Part shown: positions 1 to 6,524 of the stretch, piece after piece
How the letters are laid out: the number at the start of each line of letters is the position of its first letter
How positions within the stretch are numbered: the stretch's first letter is position 1
From: Candidatus Avimonoglobus intestinipullorum
Lineage (GTDB): Bacteria; Bacillota; Clostridia; UBA1381
Length of the DNA: 7,144 bases
Direction: 5' to 3'
NCBI GenBank assembly: GCA_018714645.1
Contig: DVND01000088.1
Span: 1-7,144 of the forward strand
The notes under the pieces: generated by a model
Database searches by the model: none
Told to the model about the DNA's origin: nothing
What the model saw: only the letters and a program-made list of their open reading frames with translations
Program-made: the position numbers and the translations under genes

Positions 1-280
1 TGTCGATGCGGAATCAAAAAAAGAACTGGGGGAAATTACGTCAATTGAAGTGACGCCTGCCCATGAATTGACGAAGCTTGCCGACGGGACGTATACGTTT
101 TCGGATTATGACGATAAGTTTGACGTTGTAATTACCTTGCGGACAAAGGGGACGGAAACGGCGCAAGGGTTTTACGCTGCTTCCGGTAAGCAACTCATGG
201 TTGGGGATACGTTGGGAATTTCCAATGAATATGCGCAGACCTTTGGCGAAGTCTTAAGAGTGGAAATTGTAGATGAATAA
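1..280 (+). CDS. C-terminal part of a DUF4330-like protein (5' end outside window)
   Basis: The reading frame is open from base 2 to the TAA at 278-280, giving 92 visible residues; the true start lies upstream. An ATG at 50 is in frame but has no good ribosome binding site, and the frame continues before it, so it is probably internal. The visible part has no membrane segment or cysteine. It looks like a beta-rich domain: an ITSIEVTPA strand, an acidic SDYDDKFDVVITL segment, then a glycine turn, LMVGDTLGIS and a closing VLRVEIVDE strand. The pattern of a 'VVITL...VGDTL.I....A...G.V..VEI' tail resembles the C-terminus of DUF4330 proteins, which usually carry one N-terminal membrane helix and are of unknown function. 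That assignment is by pattern memory and is moderate at best. A terminator follows 12 bases after the stop, so this is the last gene of its transcript. Confidence 0.6.
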   Translation, partial: VDAESKKELGEITSIEVTPAHELTKLADGTYTFSDYDDKFDVVITLRTKGTETAQGFYAASGKQLMVGDTLGISNEYAQTFGEVLRVEIVDE

Positions 281-291
281 ATTGTGCTTCT

Positions 292-317
292 AAAAGACGG
301 TTTTACCGTCTTTTTTT
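292..317 (+). terminator. Rho-independent terminator after the DUF4330-like gene
   Basis: A hairpin with arms AAAAGACGG (292-300) and CCGTCTTTT (306-314), a loop of five or fewer bases, and an unbroken T run ending at 317. It separates the upstream gene from the fru operon, so fruR depends on its own promoter. The A-rich left arm means it may also act on the other strand, but no convergent gene is seen. Confidence 0.9.
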
Positions 318-381
318 GATGCCGTTCATAATATTTTGCGCGAAAACCGGAAAGAATAAAGTTTTGAAAAGGATGAATAGT

Positions 382-400
382 TTTGATTGAATTTGATTGA
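382..400 (+). promoter_or_regulatory. Tandem TTTGATTGA repeat, candidate FruR operator (distal)
   Basis: Two identical 9-base units, TTTGATTGA at 382-390 and 392-400, are spaced exactly 10 bases apart, about one helical turn. They lie about 60 bases upstream of the -35 element of the fruR promoter. DeoR-family repressors often bind short direct repeats upstream of their own operon, so this is a plausible operator for FruR. The binding assignment is inference; the repeat itself is directly visible. The same TTGATT core recurs at 426-431 and 460-465. Confidence 0.45.
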
Positions 401-428
401 TAATGCATATTCCACAAAACAGAAATTG

Positions 429-444
429 ATTATTTGTGAATAAT
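429..444. repeat. Short perfect dyad ATTATT-TGTG-AATAAT
   Basis: An inverted repeat with 6-base arms (429-434 and 439-444) around TGTG, located 16 bases upstream of the fruR -35 box. It is too AT-rich and short to be a terminator. It could be a protein binding site, but in AT-rich DNA such a dyad can arise by chance. Confidence 0.25.
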
Positions 445-457
445 TTTGAAAGAAAAT

Positions 458-488
458 GGTTGATTTTGGTTGTAAATGATGTTATAAT
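458..488 (+). promoter_or_regulatory. Sigma-A type promoter of the fru operon with overlapping repeat
   Basis: The -35 element is TTGATT (460-465, four of six consensus bases). A 17-base spacer follows, and the -10 element is a perfect TATAAT (483-488) preceded by TG at 480-481, an extended -10. Transcription should start near 495, giving a leader of about 26 bases before the fruR ATG. GGTTG occurs at 458-462 and again at 468-472, a 10-base repeat across the -35 box and spacer. A repressor bound there would block RNA polymerase directly, which fits autoregulation by FruR. The promoter call is strong; the operator call is inference. Confidence 0.8.
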
Positions 489-520
489 GAATGTAACAAA
501 AGAGAAACCGGGGTGGTTCT

Positions 521-1270
521 ATGTTAACGCAGGAACGGTATGATTTAATTTTAAAAGCGGTGAATGAAAAAATCACGGTCAATGTGGCGGAACTGACACA
601 TTTGACAGGCGCATCTGAATCGACAATCCGCAGGGATTTGATTGCGCTGGATGAGATGAAGCTTTTGACCAAAATACATGGCGGCGCCACCGCACTGCGT
701 GAAAATTACGCAATTGTGGAAGAGGATGTATTTACAAAAATCCAGAAAAACAAAGAGGAAAAAGACCGGATCGCGCAGTATGCGGCGTCGCTGGTGAATG
801 ACAACGACTTTGTGATGATCGACGCGGGGACGACGACCGACCGGCTGATTGAGTATTTGGACAGGACCTCGAAGGCAACGTTTGTTACGAATGGTATTAC
901 ACACGGTGAAAAATTGGTGCGGAAGGGGTTAAAGACCTATGTGCTGGGCGGCATGATCCGGCCCGTGACAGAGGCGATTGTGGGGACGGAGGCCTTGGAA
1001 AACCTGAGGCGCTATAACTTTACAAAATGTTTTGTGGGCGTGAATGGAATCACGGTGGAAAATGGGTACACAACCCCCAATATAGAAGAAGCGGCGGTAA
1101 AGCGGGAGATTTTGAAGCACAGCTATATGAAAGTCATATTGGCGGACTATACGAAATTCGGCATTACCGCGTCCATCAATTTCGGGGACATTGGAGAAGC
1201 CTGTATCATCACAGACAGGCGCCCGGAGGAAAAATATATGGATGCGACGGTGATTAAGGAGGCGAAATGA
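521..1270 (+). CDS. fruR: DeoR-family transcriptional regulator of the fructose operon (FruR)
   Basis: A 249-residue protein of typical DeoR length. Residues 6-57 form the N-terminal winged helix-turn-helix, with the family signature around VAELTHLTGASESTIRRDL (22-40) and the wing motif KIHGGA (51-56). The rest is the DeoRC sugar-phosphate sensor domain: DAGTTT (101-106) as the phosphate-binding loop, FVTNGI (121-126), GG (143-144) and GVNGI (173-177). In this family fructose operon members respond to fructose 1-phosphate or fructose 1,6-bisphosphate; that effector is inferred from context. The ATG at 521 follows a GGGGTGG ribosome binding site (510-516) and lies about 26 bases after the predicted transcription start. 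It is the first gene of the operon and stops one base before the fruK start, so its level should track the operon's own expression. The tandem TTGATT repeats upstream are likely operators. Confidence 0.93.
   Translation: MLTQERYDLILKAVNEKITVNVAELTHLTGASESTIRRDLIALDEMKLLTKIHGGATALRENYAIVEEDVFTKIQKNKEEKDRIAQYAASLVNDNDFVMIDAGTTTDRLIEYLDRTSKATFVTNGITHGEKLVRKGLKTYVLGGMIRPVTEAIVGTEALENLRRYNFTKCFVGVNGITVENGYTTPNIEEAAVKREILKHSYMKVILADYTKFGITASINFGDIGEACIITDRRPEEKYMDATVIKEAK
1256..1262 (+). promoter_or_regulatory. Ribosome binding site for fruK, inside fruR
   Basis: AAGGAGG (1256-1262), inside the last codons of fruR, sits nine bases before a GTG at 1272. It decides the GTG start of fruK, which gives the conserved MVYTVTFNPAVDY beginning of the kinase family, and suggests translational coupling to fruR. 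Confidence 0.8.
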
Positions 1271-1271
1271 C

Positions 1272-2177
1272 GTGGTATACACAGTGACGTTTAACCCGGC
1301 TGTGGATTACATCATCCATTTAAAAGAGGAATTGCAGGACGGAGAAACAAACCGCTCGTCGGGCGAAGAGCTGTACTACGGCGGGAAAGGGATCAATGTG
1401 TCGACGGTCTTGCATAATCTGGGGATCAATACGGTGGCGCTGGGGTTTATCGCTGGGTTTACGGGGCGGCAGATTCAGGCGGCGCTCTGTGGGATGGGCA
1501 TCAGCAATGATTTTATTGACCTGGAGGACGGGTTCTCCAGAATCAATATCAAGCTGAAGGCGCAGAAGGAAACGGAAATCAATACCCAGGGCCCGAAAAT
1601 CAGCGCAGAAGCGATTGACAGGCTTTTTAAAAAGCTGGCGGATATCAAAGATGGGGATGTCCTTGTGCTGGCGGGAAGCATACCGGCGTCCCTGCCGCCG
1701 GATATTTATGAAAAAATCATGGAACGGCTTTCCGGCAGGGACATTCGGATTATTGTGGATGCGACGGGGCAGTTATTAGTGAATGTATTAAAATACCGCC
1801 CGTTTTTGATAAAACCCAATAGCCATGAATTGGAAGAGATCTTTGGAGTGAAAATGGAGTCAATTGCACAAATTATAGAGTATGCGAAAAAGCTACGGGA
1901 TATGGGCGCGGCCAATGTGCTGGTGTCCATGGCCGGGGATGGCGCGGTTTTGGTGACGGAGCACGGCGATGTACATCAAATCGGCGTTCCGGAAGGAAAA
2001 GTTGTCAATTCGGTCGGCGCGGGGGATTCCATGGTCGCAGGCTTCATTGCCGGATTTATGAAACGCGGCGATTATCTGGAGGCGCTCCGGACCGGGACCG
2101 CCGCAGGGAGTGCGACAGCCTTTTCAAAAGGCTTAGCGCAAAAAGTGGATGTAGAGCGATTATTAAATCAAATATAA
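1272..2177 (+). CDS. fruK: 1-phosphofructokinase (PfkB family)
   Basis: Phosphorylates fructose 1-phosphate with ATP to fructose 1,6-bisphosphate in the cytoplasm, the step right after PTS import. The 301-residue length is typical of FruK/LacC-type PfkB kinases. Visible motifs are the N-terminal MVYTVTFNPAVDY with substrate-contact Asp12, the first PfkB signature GGKGINVS (37-44), TEINTQGPKI (101-110) typical of sugar-phosphate kinases of this branch, KPN (181-183), and the second signature NSVGAGDSMVAGF with catalytic base Asp252 and the GAGD anion hole (249-252). The start is a GTG set by the AAGGAGG site in the end of fruR. The closest alternative is tagatose-6-phosphate kinase LacC, but the flanking fructose regulator and transporter favour FruK. 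Twenty bases separate it from fruA. Confidence 0.94.
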   Translation: MVYTVTFNPAVDYIIHLKEELQDGETNRSSGEELYYGGKGINVSTVLHNLGINTVALGFIAGFTGRQIQAALCGMGISNDFIDLEDGFSRINIKLKAQKETEINTQGPKISAEAIDRLFKKLADIKDGDVLVLAGSIPASLPPDIYEKIMERLSGRDIRIIVDATGQLLVNVLKYRPFLIKPNSHELEEIFGVKMESIAQIIEYAKKLRDMGAANVLVSMAGDGAVLVTEHGDVHQIGVPEGKVVNSVGAGDSMVAGFIAGFMKRGDYLEALRTGTAAGSATAFSKGLAQKVDVERLLNQI

Positions 2178-2197
2178 ATTAAAAGGAGGAACAAGAT

Positions 2198-4096
2198 ATG
2201 CGGATTACGGATTTATTAAGCAAGGACGCAGTGGTGCTGCGGGCGAAGGTCAGCAACAAGGAAGAAGCTTTCGATATGCTGATTGATTTGCATGAGAAAA
2301 TCGGGAGCATTACAAACAAAAAATTGTACAAAGAGGATATCATGAAACGGGAGGCCCAGGGGCCGACGGCCATCGGCGATGGGATTGCAATTCCCCACGC
2401 AAAAAGCAGCGCGGTAAAAAAGCCGATGCTGACTGCCATTACCGTCCCGGACGGCGTGGATTTAAACGCATTGGACCAGCAGCCGTCCAAATTGATATTT
2501 ATGATCGCGGCGCCGGAGGGCGGCGGAGATACGCATTTGGAGCTGCTGTCCCGGCTGACGGTGATGCTGATGGACGCAAGCTTCAGGGAGGAATTGCTGG
2601 CGGCGCAGAATACGGATGCATTCTTGAAAATCATAGACCGTAAAGAGACGGAGAAGTACGGGCATGAAGAACCGGTTCAGAAAAAGGATGGTTACCGCAT
2701 CCTGGCGGTAACGGCATGCCCGACAGGGATTGCACACACTTTTATGGCGGCGGAAGCGCTGACCAATAAGGCTGCGGAAATGGGCATCAACCTGAAAGCG
2801 GAGACAAATGGCTCCGGCGGTGCAAAAAATGTGCTGACGCGCCAAGAGATTGAACAGGCGGACGCAATTATCATCGCGGCGGACAAAAATGTGGAAATGG
2901 CACGGTTTGACGGAAAGCGCGTGATTAAAACCTCTGTTTCCGAAGGGATCCACAAGCCGGAGGAATTGATCAAGCGGGCGCTCAGCGGTGACGCGCCGGT
3001 ATACCATCATAACGGGGCGAAAACGGAAGAGCGTTATAGCGGCGATGAGAGCTTCGGCAGGAAGATTTATAAACACCTGATGAACGGCGTTTCCCATATG
3101 CTGCCGTTTGTTGTCGGCGGCGGGATCCTGATTGCGCTGGCATTCCTGCTGGACGATTACGCGATTGATCCGAGTAATTTCGGTAAAAATACGCCGTTGG
3201 CAGCATTTTTCAAAACATTGGGCGATACGGCATTTGGGTTCATGCTTCCCATTTTGGCGGGCTATATCGCGATGAGCATTGCGGACCGGCCGGGATTGGC
3301 GGTAGGCTTTGTCGGCGGGGCACTGGCGGTTTCCGGTATGACGTTTTTAAATCCGGACGGCGGCATTTCAGCAGGTTTTCTCGGTGCGCTGTTTGCGGGC
3401 TTCGTCGGCGGCTACATTGTGGTTGGGCTTCGGAAAATCTTCTCCAAGCTGCCTGATTCACTGGAGGGCATCAAGCCGGTGTTATTATATCCGCTGCTGG
3501 GCGTCCTGTTGATTGGTGTTGTCATGTGTGCGGTGAACCCGCTGATTGCAATGCTTAATGAGGCGCTGAACAATGGCCTGCGCTCCATGGGGACGACCAG
3601 TAAGGTACTGCTGGGCATTGTCCTGGGCGGCATGATGTCCATCGACATGGGCGGGCCGTTCAACAAGGCGGCGTATGTATTCGGGACGGCCTCCATTGCA
3701 AGCGGTGAGTATGACATCATGGCGGCTGTCATGATTGGCGGTATGATCCCGCCGTTGGCGATTGCGCTGTGTTCGACATTTTTCAAAAACCGCTTTACGC
3801 CGGCGGAACGCCAGTCCGGTTTGGTAAACTATATTTTGGGCCTGTGCTTTATTTCGGAAGGGGCGATCCCCTTTGCGGCGGCTGACCCGCTGCGCGTAAT
3901 ACCATCCTGTATTGTCGGCTCTGCGGTTGCCGGCGGGCTGAGCATGCTGTTTGGCTGTACGCTGATGGCACCTCACGGTGGGATATTTGTATTCCCGGTG
4001 GTTGGGAACTGGCCGATGTATTTGTTGGCATTGGTGATTGGGTCTGTCGTTGGATGTATCATGCTGGCATTCCTGAAAAAGCCGGTGCAGAAATAA
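2198..4096 (+). CDS. fruA: PTS fructose transporter subunit EIIABC
   Basis: Imports fructose across the membrane while phosphorylating it to fructose 1-phosphate. The single 632-residue chain has the domain order A-B-C usual for Firmicutes. EIIA (about 1-148) has its phosphorylation site at His67 in GIAIPHAKS. A short charged linker (149-165) leads to EIIB (about 166-265), with the phosphocysteine Cys174 in AVTACPTGIAHTFMAAEAL. A second linker (266-290) precedes the EIIC membrane domain (about 291-630), whose first helix follows HLMNGVSHMLPF. EIIC landmarks are GGPFNKAAY (485-493), ISEGAIPF (552-559) and PHGG (592-595), all conserved in the Fru family. The ATG at 2198 follows AAAAGGAGGA (2181-2190). 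All three active elements look intact. Mannitol or 2-O-mannosyl-glycerate specificity is a less likely alternative; fruK next door supports fructose. Confidence 0.95.
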   Translation: MRITDLLSKDAVVLRAKVSNKEEAFDMLIDLHEKIGSITNKKLYKEDIMKREAQGPTAIGDGIAIPHAKSSAVKKPMLTAITVPDGVDLNALDQQPSKLIFMIAAPEGGGDTHLELLSRLTVMLMDASFREELLAAQNTDAFLKIIDRKETEKYGHEEPVQKKDGYRILAVTACPTGIAHTFMAAEALTNKAAEMGINLKAETNGSGGAKNVLTRQEIEQADAIIIAADKNVEMARFDGKRVIKTSVSEGIHKPEELIKRALSGDAPVYHHNGAKTEERYSGDESFGRKIYKHLMNGVSHMLPFVVGGGILIALAFLLDDYAIDPSNFGKNTPLAAFFKTLGDTAFGFMLPILAGYIAMSIADRPGLAVGFVGGALAVSGMTFLNPDGGISAGFLGALFAGFVGGYIVVGLRKIFSKLPDSLEGIKPVLLYPLLGVLLIGVVMCAVNPLIAMLNEALNNGLRSMGTTSKVLLGIVLGGMMSIDMGGPFNKAAYVFGTASIASGEYDIMAAVMIGGMIPPLAIALCSTFFKNRFTPAERQSGLVNYILGLCFISEGAIPFAAADPLRVIPSCIVGSAVAGGLSMLFGCTLMAPHGGIFVFPVVGNWPMYLLALVIGSVVGCIMLAFLKKPVQK

Positions 4097-4099
4097 GTG

Positions 4100-4104
4100 A
4101 GGAG
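4100..4104 (+). promoter_or_regulatory. Ribosome binding site that fixes the ptsH start
   Basis: AGGAG (4100-4104) is eight bases before the ATG at 4113. A GTG at 4104 is in frame but overlaps this site and has no site of its own. Starting at 4113 places the phosphorylated histidine at residue 15 and the regulatory serine at residue 46, exactly as in standard HPr. Confidence 0.8.
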
Positions 4105-4112
4105 TGGGAAAC

Positions 4113-4376
4113 ATGGTATCGAAAAAAACGAAAATAATCAATGAACAAGGGCTGCACATGCGTCCGGCGATGGAATTTGCCCAGGAGATGGCGAAATTTC
4201 AATGCGATGTAAATTTAAAATTCAATGGAAGCGACTTTAATGGGAAAAGCGTTATTAATATCATGGCCGGCGCCATGAAGTGCGGCTCGGAAATAGAAGT
4301 ACAATGCGACGGCGCAGACGAGGAAGCAGCGCTTGCAAAGGCGCTTGAAATGATTGAGAGCGGTTTTGGTGAATGA
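4113..4376 (+). CDS. ptsH: Phosphocarrier protein HPr
   Basis: Small cytoplasmic carrier that takes the phosphoryl group from EI and hands it to the EIIA domain of FruA. With the ATG at 4113 it is 87 residues, normal for HPr. His15 lies in GLHMRPA (13-19) with Arg17 next to the active site, and Ser46 lies in NGKSVINIM (43-51). Ser46 is the target of HPr kinase/phosphorylase in Firmicutes, and its presence suggests this HPr can also take part in CcpA-type catabolite control. The region after Ser46, MAGAMKCGSEIEV, differs from the GVMSLG of Bacillus HPr and resembles, from memory, a form found in Clostridia. It is 16 bases after fruA and 15 bases before ptsI. It is not Crh, because the His15 site is present. 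Confidence 0.95.
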   Translation: MVSKKTKIINEQGLHMRPAMEFAQEMAKFQCDVNLKFNGSDFNGKSVINIMAGAMKCGSEIEVQCDGADEEAALAKALEMIESGFGE

Positions 4377-4381
4377 AACGG

Positions 4382-4386
4382 GGTGA
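4382..4386 (+). promoter_or_regulatory. Ribosome binding site that fixes the ptsI start
   Basis: GGTGA (4382-4386) pairs with the tail of 16S rRNA and lies five bases before the ATG at 4392. An in-frame GTG at 4383 sits inside this site and is rejected as the start. The ATG start gives MVRGINASAGIGIG, matching the usual beginning of EI. Confidence 0.65.
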
Positions 4387-4391
4387 GGAAC

Positions 4392-6092
4392 ATGGTTCGA
4401 GGGATTAATGCTTCGGCGGGAATCGGCATTGGGACGGTCGCCATTGTCGGCGACCAGCAGGTTGCGTATACGCCGTTCCAGCCTGAAGACCCGGCCGCCG
4501 AGGTCAAACGGTTTGAAAATGCGCTGTCGGAGTTTAGTGCAAAAACCTTTGCAATGGCGGAAGAACTCCGCAAAAAGGCAGGAGAAAAGGAAGCGGAAAT
4601 CCTGATGGGGCACGCGGTGTTAATCAGCGACCCGGCGTTGACGGAGGAAATCAAAAAGAAAATCAATGCCGGAATGTGCGCAGAAGCGGCGCTGGAAGCC
4701 GTTTTGGATATGTTCATTGACATGTTTGGCGCCACAGGCGACGAACTGACGCAGCAGCGGGTAACGGATTTGAAAGATATCAAAACGGGAATGCTCAAAA
4801 CACTGCTGCATATCGAAGACTTGGACTTAAGTAATTTAAAGCCCGACACCATCCTGGTAGCGCACGATTTGACGCCTTCCATGACGGCGACGCTGAATAA
4901 AGAGCATGTGGTGGGGATTGTGACGGAGGAGGGCGGTAAAACGTCGCACTCCGCCATCCTTGCCCGGTCGATGGAAATTCCGGCGGTACTGAGCGTCAGG
5001 GGCATTGTCTCTGAGCTGCACAACGGCGACCAGATCATTGTGGATGGAATTGAGGGGGCGGTCCTCATCCGCCCGAGCGACAGCCAGGTGATTGCATATC
5101 GGAAAAAACGGGAAGCGTATCTGGAAGAGAAACGGGCGTTGGGGAAATTTGTCGGAAAGGAAACGCGCACGGATGACGGCAAACGGTTTGAATTGTTCTG
5201 TAATATCGGAACGTCCGCGGAAACGGCAAAGGTGCTGGAATATGACGGCGAGGGCGTTGGCCTGTTCCGCACGGAGTTCCTGTTTATGGACAGGACGCAG
5301 GTTCCCTCGGAGGAAGAGCAGTTTGAAGCATACCGCCAGGCGGCGGAAGGGATGCGCGGGCGCCCCGTCATTATCCGGACGCTGGATATCGGCGGGGATA
5401 AGGAAATTCCATATTTGGGGCTGGAAAAAGAAGAAAACCCATTTTTGGGATATCGCGCCATACGGTTTTGCCTGAAACGGAAGGATTTGTTCCGCGCCCA
5501 GCTCCGGGCGCTCCTGCGGGCCAGCGCATTTGGCGATATCCGGATCATGCTCCCGCTGGTGACCTGTGTGGAGGAGGTGCGGGAGGCAAAGGCGCTTCTT
5601 GCGGATGTGGAATCTACGCTGGAACAGGACGGCATCCAATATAAAAAGAATGTTCCGGTGGGCGTGATGATTGAAACCCCTGCGGCGGCCCTGATTGCCG
5701 ATTTGCTGGCGGAGGAAGCGGACTTTTTCAGCATTGGCACCAATGACCTGACCCAGTATACCATGGCGGTGGACCGTGGAAATGCGAAGGTGTCGTATCT
5801 CTATTCCGCTTATAATCCTGCGGTGCTGCGCTCCATCCGGCATATTATTAAAACGGCAAAGGAAAAACATATTCCTGTGGGCATGTGCGGCGAAGCTGCG
5901 TCGGACCCCCATCTGATCCCGCTGCTCATTGCCTTTGGGCTGGATGAATTCAGCGTCAGCCCGGCAGCTGTACTGCAAACACGTAAGATAATTGCCGCCT
6001 GGGACAGCAAAAAAGCATCGGAAGCGGCGCAGCATGCGCTGGAATTGAAAACAGAACGCGAAGTAGCGGAATATTTGGAAAGCCTTTACTAA
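4392..6092 (+). CDS. ptsI: Phosphoenolpyruvate-protein phosphotransferase (PTS enzyme I)
   Basis: Transfers the phosphoryl group from PEP to HPr, the first step of the PTS, in the cytoplasm as a dimer. From the ATG at 4392 it is 566 residues, against about 570-575 in well-studied EI. Numbered from that start, the N-terminal HPr-binding region covers about 1-140. The swivelling phosphohistidine domain (about 145-225) has catalytic His186 in GGKTSHSAILARS. The PEP-binding barrel (about 250-540) has Arg293 in GLFRTEFLFMD, Arg329 in IRTLDIGGDK, and the catalytic Cys499 in GMCGEAASD; these match E. coli His189, Arg296, Arg332 and Cys502 with a constant offset of three. It is the last gene of the operon, with a strong terminator starting within two bases of its stop. 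The related PEP synthase and PPDK are ruled out by size and by the ptsH neighbour. Confidence 0.96.
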   Translation: MVRGINASAGIGIGTVAIVGDQQVAYTPFQPEDPAAEVKRFENALSEFSAKTFAMAEELRKKAGEKEAEILMGHAVLISDPALTEEIKKKINAGMCAEAALEAVLDMFIDMFGATGDELTQQRVTDLKDIKTGMLKTLLHIEDLDLSNLKPDTILVAHDLTPSMTATLNKEHVVGIVTEEGGKTSHSAILARSMEIPAVLSVRGIVSELHNGDQIIVDGIEGAVLIRPSDSQVIAYRKKREAYLEEKRALGKFVGKETRTDDGKRFELFCNIGTSAETAKVLEYDGEGVGLFRTEFLFMDRTQVPSEEEQFEAYRQAAEGMRGRPVIIRTLDIGGDKEIPYLGLEKEENPFLGYRAIRFCLKRKDLFRAQLRALLRASAFGDIRIMLPLVTCVEEVREAKALLADVESTLEQDGIQYKKNVPVGVMIETPAAALIADLLAEEADFFSIGTNDLTQYTMAVDRGNAKVSYLYSAYNPAVLRSIRHIIKTAKEKHIPVGMCGEAASDPHLIPLLIAFGLDEFSVSPAAVLQTRKIIAAWDSKKASEAAQHALELKTEREVAEYLESLY

Positions 6093-6093
6093 G

Positions 6094-6123
6094 AAAACAA
6101 GCCGGTTCCCGGCTTGTTTTTTT
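6094..6123 (+). terminator. Rho-independent terminator of the fru-pts operon
   Basis: A perfect 12-base-pair stem, AAAACAAGCCGG (6094-6105) with CCGGCTTGTTTT (6109-6120), a three-base loop, and a T run (6117-6123). It begins one base after the ptsI stop codon. The right arm also supplies the TTGTTT that serves as -35 element of the next promoter. Confidence 0.95.
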
Positions 6124-6142
6124 GCCTGTGGTATGTTAGAAT
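6114..6142 (+). promoter_or_regulatory. Promoter of the downstream small-gene cluster, overlapping the terminator
   Basis: TTGTTT (6114-6119) as -35, a 17-base spacer, and TAGAAT (6137-6142) as -10, with TG at 6134-6135 giving an extended -10 like that of the fruR promoter. Transcription would start near 6149, about 25 bases before the ATG at 6174. The -35 lies inside the terminator stem. Confidence 0.6.
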
Positions 6143-6173
6143 GAGAAAAAAGACTGATTTTTGAGGTAGGGAA

Positions 6174-6524
6174 ATGCGTTTCAGGGTTTTTAATGTGTTG
6201 TTGTCCATTTTGCTCATTTTGATTTGGTGCGGGATATTTTTTGCGTCTTTTATCTTTTTGATGGTAAGCGATATCATGCAGCATTTTGGCAACGGAATAT
6301 TGAAATACATATTTGCGTTCATTTATGCCTTGGCTTTTGTGGTACCGATTATTTTTAGAAAAAGGTTAAAAGCGCATTGCCCGTATCCTTTGATGCTGAT
6401 TATTTTTACTGTGTTGTCTGTGATCGTGAACAGCGGCATCTATCTGGGAATAACCGGCTATCTTTCTGATTACAGCAGGAAAAAAATGGGACCGGTACGA
6501 AAACTTCAGGATTTATATGATTGA
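6174..6524 (+). CDS. Small membrane protein with three predicted helices; probable N-terminal part of a frameshifted gene
   Basis: 116 residues with three hydrophobic segments at about 5-31, 41-61 and 71-96. The loop RKRLK (62-66) is strongly basic, so by the positive-inside rule the N-terminus and that loop are cytoplasmic and the C-terminus is outside. The ATG follows a GAGGT site (6163-6167) six bases upstream. I do not recognise a named family. The last residues after a run of seven A's (6480-6486) have no family look, while the +1 frame from 6487 reads WDRYENFRIY and then joins the next gene without a stop. The true product may therefore be one 182-residue protein ending at 6723, with a membrane anchor and an outer small domain. 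If read as given, it overlaps the next start by eight bases and could be translationally coupled. Function unknown. Confidence 0.65.
   Translation: MRFRVFNVLLSILLILIWCGIFFASFIFLMVSDIMQHFGNGILKYIFAFIYALAFVVPIIFRKRLKAHCPYPLMLIIFTVLSVIVNSGIYLGITGYLSDYSRKKMGPVRKLQDLYD
6480..6486 (+). other. Run of seven A's at the apparent frame break
   Basis: Removing one A joins the frame of the membrane protein (6174) to that of the small domain (6517), giving SRKKWDRYENFRIYMIDDL. The run may be a sequencing or assembly error, a real mutation, or a site of polymerase slippage. Confidence 0.6.

Noticed and set aside
434..451. Rex-like site starting with TTGTGA
   Set aside because: Only the first half matches; the second half lacks the TCACAA arm.
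281..520. Catabolite-responsive (cre) element for CcpA before fruR
   Set aside because: TTGAAAGAAAATGG (446-459) is the closest stretch but lacks the central CG of cre sites. No convincing match was seen.
2462..3097. Antisense open frame opposite the EIIA-EIIB part of fruA
   Set aside because: Shadow frame with no motif; the sense strand has intact PTS domains with active-site residues.
4199..5764. Long antisense open frame (521 codons) opposite ptsH and ptsI
   Set aside because: It mirrors the codon pattern of ptsI on the other strand, is Ser/Arg-rich without any family motif, and lies wholly over well-supported genes.
4836..6284. Antisense open frame of 482 codons across ptsI and the downstream terminator
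   Set aside because: It is rich in Arg, His and Gln, as shadows of GC-biased genes are, spans the ptsI terminator, and shows no recognisable domain.
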